Positions 29,051 to 36,438 of a DNA stretch of 38,448 nt are shown piece by piece. Source of the stretch: a virus. The first letter of the stretch is position 1, and each line of letters starts with the position of its first letter. The notes beneath the pieces were generated by a model. The model was not told where the DNA came from. It did not search any database and saw nothing but the letters and a program-made list of their open reading frames with translations. The stretch is taken from IMG/VR virus record IMGVR_UViG_3300025771_000065, positions 1 through 38,448 of that record; one strand, given 5' to 3'. The position numbers and the translations under genes were made by a program.

Positions 29051-29768
29051 TTTATTTTTACTTATGTCGACATCATTCGTTTTCGCACAAGCCACTGATG
29101 ATAACGAAATCAATATTACTCAATCTGGTGATACACTTAAGTTGTATATCGATCAGATAGGATTTGGTAACAAGATTGGCGGAGACAATGGTTCATCTGG
29201 ATCATTATCTGGAATGTCAATTACTGGTACTACTCTTGAGTTTGATCTTGATTTTACAGGGAACCAAAACGTTTTGTTTGGTCCAGTTGTCGCAGATAGT
29301 TCTTACTATAAGCTAGACTTTACTGGGGATTCAAACTCAATTGATTGGAACATAGGTTATATCGGTAGTGCTGATAGTTCAAACATTAACTTTGATGTTA
29401 CTGGTGACAGTAATACTTTTGATTTAGATCAAGGTTATGTTTACAGTGCTGAAAGACTAGATGCTGACCTTATATTAATCGGTAGTTCTAATGTTTTTGA
29501 TGTAGATTGGGAAGCTGATGATGTTATATGGAACTTTGATATTACAGGGAGTTCTAATAACATTAACACACTACAGCAAGATGGAGCAAATGAGATGACA
29601 GTTACCTTAAATGGTGACAGTGCTGATATTGATATTAATCAAATATCTGGTACATGTGTTGGATCAAATGCTGCATGTGCTTCTCCAAATGCTTTATTAA
29701 CATTAGATATTACAAGTGATAATGCAATCATTCAAATTAATCAAAAAGATTCGTCTAACGATTCTTAA
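29034..29768 (+). CDS. Curlin-like repeat protein 1, 244 aa
   Basis: A signal peptide (MKKLISLFLLMSTSFVFAQA) precedes curlin-type repeats, starting with NEINITQSGDTLKLYIDQIG (N-x-I-x-I-x-Q-x-G pattern). The middle repeats drift toward a D/F-rich TGxSNxFDxD form (FTGDSNSIDWN, VTGDSNTFDLDQGY, ITGSSNNINTLQQDG), and the end returns to INQ-containing units. It would be a secreted beta-solenoid fibre subunit exported by CsgG. One Cys pair (TCVGSNAACAS) lies near residue 205. It overlaps csgG by 17 bases. Confidence 0.85.
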   Translation: MKKLISLFLLMSTSFVFAQATDDNEINITQSGDTLKLYIDQIGFGNKIGGDNGSSGSLSGMSITGTTLEFDLDFTGNQNVLFGPVVADSSYYKLDFTGDSNSIDWNIGYIGSADSSNINFDVTGDSNTFDLDQGYVYSAERLDADLILIGSSNVFDVDWEADDVIWNFDITGSSNNINTLQQDGANEMTVTLNGDSADIDINQISGTCVGSNAACASPNALLTLDITSDNAIIQINQKDSSNDS

Positions 29769-30873
29769 TTTGTTATTCATCGGTGGGGTCTTTGCTGACC
29801 CCATCGGCGAAATTATAGAGCAAACAGGCTCAACATCACTCATACGCGATAAAGAACAAATTACAGTCACTGCTGCATATCTGCCTGAGATTGAATTATA
29901 CGATACAGCAGAAACTGCAAATGGTAAAATGAAAATTGAGTTTTTAGATAAAGCTCAATTAGATTTAAAAGAACATAGTGAGGTTTATATTGATGAGATC
30001 TATTACGATCCAGATCCTTCACTCTCAAAAATGTCTATGCGATTTACAATGGGAACAGCAAGATTTGCTTCAGGTTCTCTTGGATTAGTCAACAAAGCAA
30101 ATATAGACATACAAACACCCACTGCCACAATTGGTATTCGTGGAACAGATTTTACAACCACCATTGATGAATTAGGTAGAAGTTTAATTGTACTTTTACC
30201 AGATGCAAATGGTGATCCATCTGGAGAAATAACAGTTTCAAATCTTGGTGGAACAATTACACTCAATCAAGCTTATCAAGCAACAATGGTAACTGCATTA
30301 GATAAAATACCAACACAACCAGTACAAATACTTGGTATTACTCCATCGATGATTGATAATATGTTTATTGTCAATCCACCACCTGCTATAAAACAAGCAG
30401 TACAAGAACAAGCACAAGACGATGCAAATTATGATCAAGGCGTATTAGATATAGACTTCTTAGAATATAATGAATTAGATAAAGATATTGATGATTATGC
30501 AGAAGGCGAAGAAGATTTTAATCGTATTGATATTGATTATTTGGCTGGAGACTTTTTACCAGATCTTTTAGATGTCGTAGAAGAATTAGTCAAAACAACT
30601 CAAAAACTTGCAGATGCTCAAGAAGATTCTGGTGGTGGAATGGGGAGTTGGAAAATAGATGGTCAACAATTTGGATTTAATAGTGATAGTAAATATAATA
30701 TCTTTGAAGAAGACGGCAAATTAGTTGTGTTTCGAGATAGTAATGGTATTATAAATATAATTATAGCTAATGGAGGAAATGGCTTTATTAATACTCGTGT
30801 TGATGGATACGAAGGAATATTAACATTTGGAAGTGGAGAAGGAATAGAAATATATGTCAATCAATCAAACTAA
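29722..30873 (+). CDS. FecR-domain secreted protein, 383 aa
   Basis: I use the ATG at 29722; the signal ends at GGVFA before DPIGEI. The FecR domain (about residues 26-170) is recognisable by GKMKIEFLDKAQLDLKEHSE, MGTARFASGSLG and TPTATIGIRGTDFTTTID. The C-terminal part is acidic (DIDFLEYNELDKDIDDYAEG) and ends in a Gly-rich beta segment. In bacteria, FecR-domain proteins often sit next to curlin or CHASE2-cyclase genes, as here. It may bind or template the fibre; unproven. It overlaps both curlin-like genes. Confidence 0.85.
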   Translation: MQSFKLIKKIRLTILNLLFIGGVFADPIGEIIEQTGSTSLIRDKEQITVTAAYLPEIELYDTAETANGKMKIEFLDKAQLDLKEHSEVYIDEIYYDPDPSLSKMSMRFTMGTARFASGSLGLVNKANIDIQTPTATIGIRGTDFTTTIDELGRSLIVLLPDANGDPSGEITVSNLGGTITLNQAYQATMVTALDKIPTQPVQILGITPSMIDNMFIVNPPPAIKQAVQEQAQDDANYDQGVLDIDFLEYNELDKDIDDYAEGEEDFNRIDIDYLAGDFLPDLLDVVEELVKTTQKLADAQEDSGGGMGSWKIDGQQFGFNSDSKYNIFEEDGKLVVFRDSNGIINIIIANGGNGFINTRVDGYEGILTFGSGEGIEIYVNQSN

Positions 30874-31576
30874 AGATACACCACTATTAATTATAGGTTG
30901 GTTAGTATTATTATTATATGTTGGTTTAGCATTTGGTGACGATAATCAAATTACTATTGATCAAACGGGAGGAGATAACTTTTCTTTGAATATTGAACAA
31001 TATGGTGCTAAGAACGAAATTAAAATGTATGATAATTATTCATATTTAAATGGTGCAAATATGTCATTACATTTATATCAAAACAATGATGGAACAAATC
31101 AAAACACAATTGATCTATGGCATTTAGATGGATCAAATAATAGTATTCGTTGGGGTCAGGGTGGTAAACTAGATGATGCATCTGATACAACATTCTATTA
31201 TGATGGAAGCGAAAGCGGTGGTCATTATGCTAACTTAGACATACACGGAAGTAATAATAATGTTTCAGGCTGGCAAGCAAATTCAGGTAATGGAGGTCAT
31301 ACTTACAATCAATTAATCTTTAGTAGTTATAATGATGTGTATGTAGAACAACGAGGTGATGGTGCTAAAACATTAAATCTTACTATTAGCAATGATGGTA
31401 ATGATGTAGAAGTAATTCAAAAGAATACAGGACATACGGCAACAATTAACTTATCAGGTAGCTATGGAACAACATTAAATCTTTTACAACAAGGATATAC
31501 ATCACAAACTTATTCACTTTCACAAAGCTGTGTAACTGTCGGTGGTTGTTCGGTATCAGTCACACAAGGTAATTAA
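30854..31576 (+). CDS. Curlin-like repeat protein 2, 240 aa
   Basis: An N-terminal signal or anchor (LLIIGWLVLLLYVGLAFGDD) is followed by curlin-like repeats: NQITIDQTGGDNFSLNIEQY, GTNQNTIDLWHLDGSNNSIR, IHGSNNNVSGWQ, NDVYVEQRGDGAKTLNLTIS and NDVEVIQKNTGHTATINLSG. It ends SVSVTQGN, with a C-terminal Cys pair (SCVTVGGC). The two curlin-like proteins may be nucleator and major subunit, as CsgB and CsgA are, but I cannot say which is which. An AAGGA site precedes the ATG. Confidence 0.85.
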   Translation: MSINQTKDTPLLIIGWLVLLLYVGLAFGDDNQITIDQTGGDNFSLNIEQYGAKNEIKMYDNYSYLNGANMSLHLYQNNDGTNQNTIDLWHLDGSNNSIRWGQGGKLDDASDTTFYYDGSESGGHYANLDIHGSNNNVSGWQANSGNGGHTYNQLIFSSYNDVYVEQRGDGAKTLNLTISNDGNDVEVIQKNTGHTATINLSGSYGTTLNLLQQGYTSQTYSLSQSCVTVGGCSVSVTQGN

Positions 31577-31989
31577 TGGCATATTCAAAAGAAGTAATAG
31601 AAAGATTTGAAGGAGTCTTAAATAGTCCACAACAATTTTCTGTTGGAAGATTTGATCCTAACGATCCAACAGTAGCAACAGGAATGACTGGAGCTCCAGC
31701 TTGTGGTGATGTAATGAAACTACAATTAAAGATCGATCCAGGTAATGATCGAATTGTAGATGTTAAATTTAAAACATATGGCTGTGGTTCTGCAATTGCA
31801 AGTTCTACAATGTTTGTAGAAATGCTTAAAGGTAATACAATAGAAGAAGCAAAACAAATAAAAGATAAAGATATTGCTGAAGCATTAAATCTACCAGCAA
31901 TTAAATTACATTGTTCTGTATTAGCAGAAGATAGTATAAGAAAAGCAATCGAAGATTGGGAAGAAAAGAAAAATGGAAATAACAAATGA
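31576..31989 (+). CDS. iscU: IscU-type Fe-S cluster scaffold, 137 aa
   Basis: The three scaffold cysteines are in place: C43 (PACGD, with D45), C70 (YGCGSAIASS) and C113 (LHCSVLAE, with H112). This is the [2Fe-2S] assembly core of IscU. Residues 11-30 and the C-terminal tail (EDWEEKKNGNNK) differ from bacterial IscU; I do not see the usual LPPVK HscA-recognition motif. The next gene starts 17 bases inside it. It would help build or repair clusters during infection. Confidence 0.93.
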   Translation: MAYSKEVIERFEGVLNSPQQFSVGRFDPNDPTVATGMTGAPACGDVMKLQLKIDPGNDRIVDVKFKTYGCGSAIASSTMFVEMLKGNTIEEAKQIKDKDIAEALNLPAIKLHCSVLAEDSIRKAIEDWEEKKNGNNK

Positions 31990-32284
31990 AGCAATTGAAA
32001 AACTTATTGAAAAAACTCAGGGAGAATATAATATCATACGCATTGGTGTCACTGGGGGGGGTTGTGCTGGGTATGAATATATTTTTGATTACGAATCCGA
32101 AGTACATGGCGATGACCACGTGTTCGACTACGGTTCCTTCACTGTCGTCATCGACAGCAACTCCTTGCCTTACTTATCTGAAGCAACCTTAGATTATATT
32201 ATACTTGGAATTAATGAATCATTTAAAATCATTAATCCAAAAGAAACTGCATCATGTGGATGTGGTGTTTCAGTAGGATTTTAA
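31973..32284 (+). CDS. iscA: A-type Fe-S carrier (IscA/HesB family), 103 aa
   Basis: The three conserved cysteines of A-type carriers are at C31 (GGGCAGYEYIFDYE) and C95 and C97 (ASCGCGVSVGF). The fold pattern (NIIRIGVTGGGC, DSNSLPYL, TLDYI) is typical. IscA-type genes are known in T4-like marine phages; pairing with IscU in one phage operon is less usual to my knowledge. It overlaps iscU by 17 bases and precedes a small secreted-like protein. Confidence 0.93.
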   Translation: MEITNEAIEKLIEKTQGEYNIIRIGVTGGGCAGYEYIFDYESEVHGDDHVFDYGSFTVVIDSNSLPYLSEATLDYIILGINESFKIINPKETASCGCGVSVGF

Positions 32285-32285
32285 A

Positions 32286-32516
32286 ATGAAATATATATTA
32301 GTATTATATTTTTTAAGCGGAGAAACTGTATTAGATTCTCCAGCCGTCAAAGCATTTGAAACACAAAATCAATGCGAAGCTTTTATTGAGAAAGAAGGTA
32401 TGAAAAAGATGGATATCTATATAAAATATTATAGAGAAAATAAAGATAAAATGAAAGGCGATGAATTACAATTAACTTTAAAATGCCATAGGATACTTCC
32501 TAAATATTTGGTATAA
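32286..32516 (+). CDS. Small protein, possibly exported, 76 aa
   Basis: It has a hydrophobic start (MKYILVLYFLSGETVLDSPA) and two cysteines (QCEAFIEK and LKCHRIL) that could pair if exported. The middle is Lys-rich. The start lies two bases after the iscA stop. No family recognised; a periplasmic or membrane-attached place is only suggested by the N-terminus. Confidence 0.72.
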   Translation: MKYILVLYFLSGETVLDSPAVKAFETQNQCEAFIEKEGMKKMDIYIKYYRENKDKMKGDELQLTLKCHRILPKYLV

Positions 32517-32532
32517 CACAGTATAACACTTT

Positions 32533-34368
32533 ATGAAATATTTAACATCAATTTGGACAACAATACTCTTAGGTATAACACTTTTAGGAGTGCGTATTGC
32601 CGATCCACAGATAGTAGAAGAATTAAGATTAAGTATATTTGATCAATATATTCAATCACTTCCAGTAGAACATTCAGAAGAAATAGTTCTTTTAAACATT
32701 GGTGAAAATTCACTAGAGAAATTTGGTCAATATCCTTGGCCAAGACAATACTATGCACAAATGATTGCTGATTTAAGAAATGCAAATGCTGGTATGATTG
32801 GATTTACAATTATGTTTCCAGAACCAGATAGGTTTGGTGGTGATGAAGTCTTTGCATCATGGGTAAAAGACAATGGTATTATATTAGCTCAAGATGCAGA
32901 TGAGAATGGTAGATCAGAAAAAGCACCTTATGTTGGATATGCAACATTTGGATATGCTGGTGATCCATTAGATTTTACATATCGTTATAAAGGTTTAGTA
33001 ACAAATATAGAATCTTTAGAATCAGGTGCATGGGGTGCAGGATTATTAAATGGAGCACCAGAAGTTGACAATGTAACACGTAGAATACCTTTAATGTCAC
33101 AGGTCAATGGAGATCTTTATCCATCATTTGCTTTAGAAACAGTCAGAGCATTACAAAATAAAAAGAGTTATACAATTAAATTAAATGAAAGTGGTATTGA
33201 GGAAATTATACTTAGACCATTTCAAATACCTACAGATTCAAATGGCAGTATTTGGTTGAAATGGAATACACACTTTACAGAAATAGAATATGATGGTCAA
33301 CCAATAGAAGATTTAAATGGTAAGACTGTTATTGTTGGTGTAACTGCTAAAGGGATTGTACCTCAGACCTCAACTCCAGCTGGATTGCTTTATCCTCATC
33401 AATTACAGGCATCGGCTCTTCAGTCAATAATGTCTGATTCTCCGATATCTCGTCCTCAGTGGACTTTTCAAGCGGAAATAGGTCTAATTCTAATTGGATC
33501 TCTTTTGATTGTATTGAGTATATATTATCTACCGATTTGGATATCATTTGTACTCTTCTTCTTGACTTCGACTGCCGCAACAACTTTATCCTATTACGCT
33601 TGGTACGAATTTTCTATACTCCTCGATTTATCAGCTTCTCTAATAATATATATAATTTTACTGTCCTCAGCGAGCTTTAATAATTTCTATAAACAATTTG
33701 TTTTACGACAACAGATAAAGAAACAATTTGGTACATATGTATCTCCAGACCTAGTCAAACAATTACAGAAAGACCCATCACTTTTAAAGCTTGGTGGAGA
33801 AAGAAAAGAAATGACATTTATGTTTATGGATATATGTGGCTTTACTCCAATATCAGAACATTATAAGAACAATGATGACCCAGAAGGATTAGTGATTCTT
33901 ATAAATAATTATTTAGATACCATGACTAAAATTGTTCTTAAGAATGGTGGAACAATCGATAAATTCATGGGTGATTGTATCATGGCTTTTTGGAATGCTC
34001 CCTTAGATTGTGAGGACCATGCTGATAAAGCTGTACAAACATCTATTGAAATATGCGAAGCAGCAGATGAACTTATACAACAACTTGAGGACCAAGGTTT
34101 ACCTAGGATTGATATTGGTATTGGCATCAATACCGGCACCTGTATCGTCGGAAACATGGGATCAGAATCTCGATTTGACTATTCCGTTATTGGAGATGCC
34201 GTCAACCTTGGGGCTCGACTCGAAGGACAAACACGCAATTATGATGGGGTTCGAGTGTTGTTGGGACCAGAAACTTATCAAAGCTGTCCATCAAGAAAAT
34301 TTTCTGAAGTCGATAGAATCCTCGTTAAGGGAAAATCCGAAAAAGTTACAATATACACACCAATTTAA
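32533..34368 (+). CDS. CHASE2-domain class III adenylate/guanylate cyclase, 611 aa
   Basis: An N-terminal membrane segment, a CHASE2 sensor domain (IVLLNIGENSLEKFGQYPWP, about residues 20-310), three membrane helices (about 312-390) and a class III cyclase domain (425-611) are seen in order. Metal aspartates are D433 (FMDICGFT) and D481 (GDCIMAFW), with K477 before the latter. The transition-state N and R are in GDAVNLGARLEG. K plus a Ser at the second purine-contact site favours ATP. It would make cAMP in response to periplasmic cues; it lies beside FecR and curli genes, as CHASE2 cyclases often do. Confidence 0.93.
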   Translation: MKYLTSIWTTILLGITLLGVRIADPQIVEELRLSIFDQYIQSLPVEHSEEIVLLNIGENSLEKFGQYPWPRQYYAQMIADLRNANAGMIGFTIMFPEPDRFGGDEVFASWVKDNGIILAQDADENGRSEKAPYVGYATFGYAGDPLDFTYRYKGLVTNIESLESGAWGAGLLNGAPEVDNVTRRIPLMSQVNGDLYPSFALETVRALQNKKSYTIKLNESGIEEIILRPFQIPTDSNGSIWLKWNTHFTEIEYDGQPIEDLNGKTVIVGVTAKGIVPQTSTPAGLLYPHQLQASALQSIMSDSPISRPQWTFQAEIGLILIGSLLIVLSIYYLPIWISFVLFFLTSTAATTLSYYAWYEFSILLDLSASLIIYIILLSSASFNNFYKQFVLRQQIKKQFGTYVSPDLVKQLQKDPSLLKLGGERKEMTFMFMDICGFTPISEHYKNNDDPEGLVILINNYLDTMTKIVLKNGGTIDKFMGDCIMAFWNAPLDCEDHADKAVQTSIEICEAADELIQQLEDQGLPRIDIGIGINTGTCIVGNMGSESRFDYSVIGDAVNLGARLEGQTRNYDGVRVLLGPETYQSCPSRKFSEVDRILVKGKSEKVTIYTPI

Positions 34369-34684
34369 ATTTAATTTAAGCGACCCAATTCACCCATATG
34401 CTTGGTATGCATTTTTAGCTCTACAAGCAGCAGATGTTTGGACAACAAATAGAGGTATGGATTTTGATTGTGTATATGAAGCAAATCCTTTATTACCTAG
34501 TGTACCACACAGAGATAGAATAATATTACATAAGCTCTTATTTTTAAGTCCTATTGATATAATGTATAATTATGATTTATTAACCTATCAAGAAATGATT
34601 TTACCTTTTATTTTATCAAATTATGTTGTTTATAATAATCTAGGAGTTATAGATAGAGCAAAAAAACGCTGTCAAAAAAGATAA
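34241..34684 (+). CDS. Small membrane protein overlapping the cyclase end (DUF5658-like), 147 aa
   Basis: The frame runs 128 bases inside the cyclase 3' end and 316 beyond. The free part (HPYAWYAFLALQAADVWTTN, GMDFDCVYEANPLLP, IDIMYNYDLLTYQEMI) has the D-x-x-T-T-N and E-x-N-P signature of DUF5658-like membrane proteins. The start is uncertain: ATG at 34241 has an AAGGA at long spacing, and no closer ATG, GTG or TTG exists. A frameshift from the cyclase would have to be +1, and I see no signal for it. Confidence 0.65.
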   Translation: MMGFECCWDQKLIKAVHQENFLKSIESSLRENPKKLQYTHQFKFNLSDPIHPYAWYAFLALQAADVWTTNRGMDFDCVYEANPLLPSVPHRDRIILHKLLFLSPIDIMYNYDLLTYQEMILPFILSNYVVYNNLGVIDRAKKRCQKR

Positions 34685-34701
34685 TCCATCCATTAAAGGT
34701 C

Positions 34702-34729
34702 AAAAAACATGCATGTTTTTTGCAAAAAA
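34702..34729. repeat. Promoter-upstream palindrome, copy 2 of 3
   Basis: The 20-bp palindrome (AAAAAACATGCATGTTTTTT) followed by GCAAAAAA is identical in its core to copy 1, and the upstream AAAGGTC is shared with copy 3. The distance from the GC to the -10 box is again 33 bases. Confidence 0.85.
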
Positions 34730-34732
34730 CAC

Positions 34733-34761
34733 TGTACATATTCCTAGAAGTATAGTATAAT
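34733..34761 (+). promoter_or_regulatory. Early-type promoter with palindrome
   Basis: TGTACA (34733-34738), 17 bp and TATAAT (34756-34761). A leader of about 22 bases holds an AAGGAG site before the ATG at 34790, as in copy 1. Confidence 0.85.
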
Positions 34762-34789
34762 ATAACTATATTTTCGATAAGGAGTCAAA

Positions 34790-35050
34790 ATGGAAAATTT
34801 ATATAGAGTTTACTTGGACACAGAATCAGAGTCCAAGCTTATTGGTGCATTTCCTAATTTAGGAGATAAAACTACTTTAGATCTTTGCGCTCAAATTGCC
34901 AAAGATACTGATTATGAGATCTGGGCTGCAACACCTTTATCATATGTTGATGCTTGGGGTTTTGCTCGACTCAACATATTTACTAATGGTCACTTTGAAC
35001 CATTCAATGGTTGTAGTAGATCAAAATTAGCAACTGACGTACAATTTTAA
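34790..35050 (+). CDS. Unknown small early-type protein, 86 aa
   Basis: The ATG has AAGGAG eight bases upstream. The sequence (MENLYRVYLDTESESKLIGA, LDLCAQIAKDTDYEIWAATP, AWGFARLNIFTNGHFEPFNG) is globular with mixed alpha/beta features and no known family. It is a single-gene unit, bounded by a palindrome-type promoter and a terminator, suggesting dedicated early expression, possibly at high level. Confidence 0.8.
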   Translation: MENLYRVYLDTESESKLIGAFPNLGDKTTLDLCAQIAKDTDYEIWAATPLSYVDAWGFARLNIFTNGHFEPFNGCSRSKLATDVQF

Positions 35051-35054
35051 TAGC

Positions 35055-35082
35055 GAGGGGTTTACATACCCCTCATTTTGTT
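35055..35082 (+). terminator. Intrinsic terminator with the next promoter's -35 box in its loop
   Basis: A perfect stem GAGGGG / CCCCTC (35055-35060 with 35069-35074) has an 8-base loop TTTACATA and an imperfect T tail (ATTTTGTT). The loop holds the -35 box (TTTACA) of the promoter for the next gene. Confidence 0.85.
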
Positions 35083-35089
35083 GTATAAT
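35061..35089 (+). promoter_or_regulatory. Early-type promoter inside a terminator, leaderless
   Basis: TTTACA (35061-35066), 17 bp and TATAAT (35084-35089). The ATG at 35096 is six bases after the -10 box, so the predicted start of transcription coincides with the initiation codon. Confidence 0.8.
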
Positions 35090-35095
35090 AATAGT

Positions 35096-35545
35096 ATGAA
35101 TATAATTTTTGACATAGATGGAACCATAGCAAATTGCGATCATAGAAGGCATTTTGTTACTGATGGGAATAAAGATTGGAAGTCATTTAGATCTCATACA
35201 AAATTCGATACACCAATACAGCATGTTTGCGATATGGCAAAACAGCATGTGGCTGATGGAGATACAGTCATGTTCGTATCAGCAAGAAATAATTCAGAAA
35301 GAGATATTACAATAAAACAAATACAAGATTGGATTGGTATAGACTCACCTATATTGTTTATGCGTCCAGATGACGACTACAGGCCTGACGATGAATTTAA
35401 AAAAGATGTCCTTATTATTATAAGAGATATTATCGACGGTAATCCAGACGTCGTCTACGATGATCGAAATAGGGTTGTTGATATGTGGAGAGCAAATGGA
35501 GTTAATTGTGTTCAAGTAGTATCAAGAGCAGATGGAGATTTTTAA
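35096..35545 (+). CDS. HAD phosphatase, PNKP 3'-phosphatase-like, 149 aa
   Basis: Motif I is FDIDGT (D6-x-D8-G-T10), with MFVSARN (motif II), MRPDDDYRPDDEFKKDVL and VVYDDRNRVVDMWR (motif IV Asp pair). The R-P-x-D and D-D-R-x-x-V-V-x-M-W-R blocks are typical of the phosphatase half of T4 polynucleotide kinase (PseT) and stand-alone phage relatives. No kinase half is present. The ATG at 35096 gives the natural HAD start; a TTG at 35078 lies before the -10 box and would not be transcribed from it. Confidence 0.88.
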   Translation: MNIIFDIDGTIANCDHRRHFVTDGNKDWKSFRSHTKFDTPIQHVCDMAKQHVADGDTVMFVSARNNSERDITIKQIQDWIGIDSPILFMRPDDDYRPDDEFKKDVLIIIRDIIDGNPDVVYDDRNRVVDMWRANGVNCVQVVSRADGDF

Positions 35546-35764
35546 TTGAATAAAAAAGTACGACAAAGACATAAAGAAACAGCAACCACAGTAGGAACAG
35601 GTTTATTAATTAATTATCCTTTAAACCTTTTCCTCTTATGGTTGTTTATAGATCATTTTAATATCACGGATCCTATTTTATTAGGTACTCTCGTCACACT
35701 ATTAATGACTTTTGTTGCCTATACGAGGATATATTTAATCAGAAAATATTATGAGAAGGACTAG
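35546..35764 (+). CDS. Small membrane protein (DUF7220-like), 72 aa
   Basis: The TTG at 35546 directly follows the upstream stop. A basic start (MNKKVRQRHKETATTVGTGL) is followed by two hydrophobic helices (about 20-38 and 45-62), ending RIYLIRKYYEKD. This arrangement matches small two-helix proteins of T4-like phages that I think are DUF7220. Function is unknown. Confidence 0.75.
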   Translation: MNKKVRQRHKETATTVGTGLLINYPLNLFLLWLFIDHFNITDPILLGTLVTLLMTFVAYTRIYLIRKYYEKD

Positions 35765-35772
35765 CAAAGGTC

Positions 35773-35800
35773 AAAAAACATGCATGTTTTTGCAAAAAAA
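35773..35800. repeat. Promoter-upstream palindrome, copy 3 of 3
   Basis: A6-CATGCATG-T5, one T shorter than the other copies, then GC and seven A. The -35 box is shifted by one base, but the GC-to--10 distance stays 33 bases. Confidence 0.83.
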
Positions 35801-35803
35801 CTA

Positions 35804-35831
35804 TGTACAAATTCTCGCTAGATGGTATAAT
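35804..35831 (+). promoter_or_regulatory. Early-type promoter with palindrome (16-bp spacer)
   Basis: TGTACA (35804-35809), 16 bp and TATAAT (35826-35831). The leader carries AAGGAG before the ATG at 35861. Confidence 0.83.
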
Positions 35832-35860
35832 AGTAATATAAATTGATGATAAGGAGAAAT

Positions 35861-36265
35861 ATGGAATCAATACAATATATACCCTGCACCGATAGCTACT
35901 CAGCAAACGGTACCTCACTCAAAGGTTACATTGAGAATATTACAACTAATCAACTAATTGAGATGTTTGGTGATCCACTAGGTGGAACAACAGACGGCAA
36001 ATGCTCAGTTGATTGGGTTATTGAAACTCAAACTATTACTGAAAATGGAGATACTGATTATGGTATCTTTACTCTTTATGATTGGAAAGGTTCAAGACCT
36101 TCCGATAATGATACACCTTGGACAGTAAATGTAGGTGGTAATAAACTACAAGATTTATGGGACGCTCAAAGAGCATTTGAGCTATTTGAAACAACGGACA
36201 TTCGCTATTCTGCTGATAAAGCATGTATGGCACAAGGTGTCTATCACGAAGCGGAGGTTGCATAA
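35861..36265 (+). CDS. Unknown early-type protein, 134 aa
   Basis: The ATG at 35861 follows AAGGAG by seven bases. The protein (MESIQYIPCTDSYSANGTSL, QLIEMFGDPLGGTTDGKCSV, WVIETQTITENGDTDYGIFT, RPSDNDTPWTVNVGG) is acidic and globular, with a beta-rich core. I have seen similar genes in marine T4-like phages without a function. It is first in a tightly overlapping run of five small genes. Confidence 0.8.
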   Translation: MESIQYIPCTDSYSANGTSLKGYIENITTNQLIEMFGDPLGGTTDGKCSVDWVIETQTITENGDTDYGIFTLYDWKGSRPSDNDTPWTVNVGGNKLQDLWDAQRAFELFETTDIRYSADKACMAQGVYHEAEVA

Positions 36266-36438
36266 TGACTATGAATTTTGAACACATCGCAACAAGAACT
36301 CCATGTAATTGTCAGATGCTTTTATCTGATAAAATATTATGGACACTTGGATTTGAAAACTATGTCACAACAAGAATCATGAATAGATTTGAAATGACAT
36401 GGATTGATTTTGATTATATAGGAGTAAAACATGGGTAA
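36265..36438 (+). CDS. Unknown small protein, 57 aa
   Basis: The ATG overlaps the upstream stop by one base (TAATG). The start MTMNFEHIATRTPCNCQMLL echoes the KFEHIATT start of the gene at 2378, which also follows a palindrome-type promoter. The C-x-C pair (CNC) could bind metal. It ends TWIDFDYIGVKHG and overlaps the next gene by eight bases. Confidence 0.7.
   Translation: MTMNFEHIATRTPCNCQMLLSDKILWTLGFENYVTTRIMNRFEMTWIDFDYIGVKHG

Noticed and set aside
34010-34240. Upstream extension of the DUF5658-like frame deep into the cyclase gene
   Set aside because: The translation before 34241 has no resemblance to a known domain and lies wholly within conserved cyclase catalytic sequence.
34300-34368. 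GGGAAAA near the cyclase 3' end as a second frameshift site
   Set aside because: It is in slippery phase for -1, but the downstream open frame is in the +1 register, so a -1 shift would not reach it, and I found no stem at the right distance.
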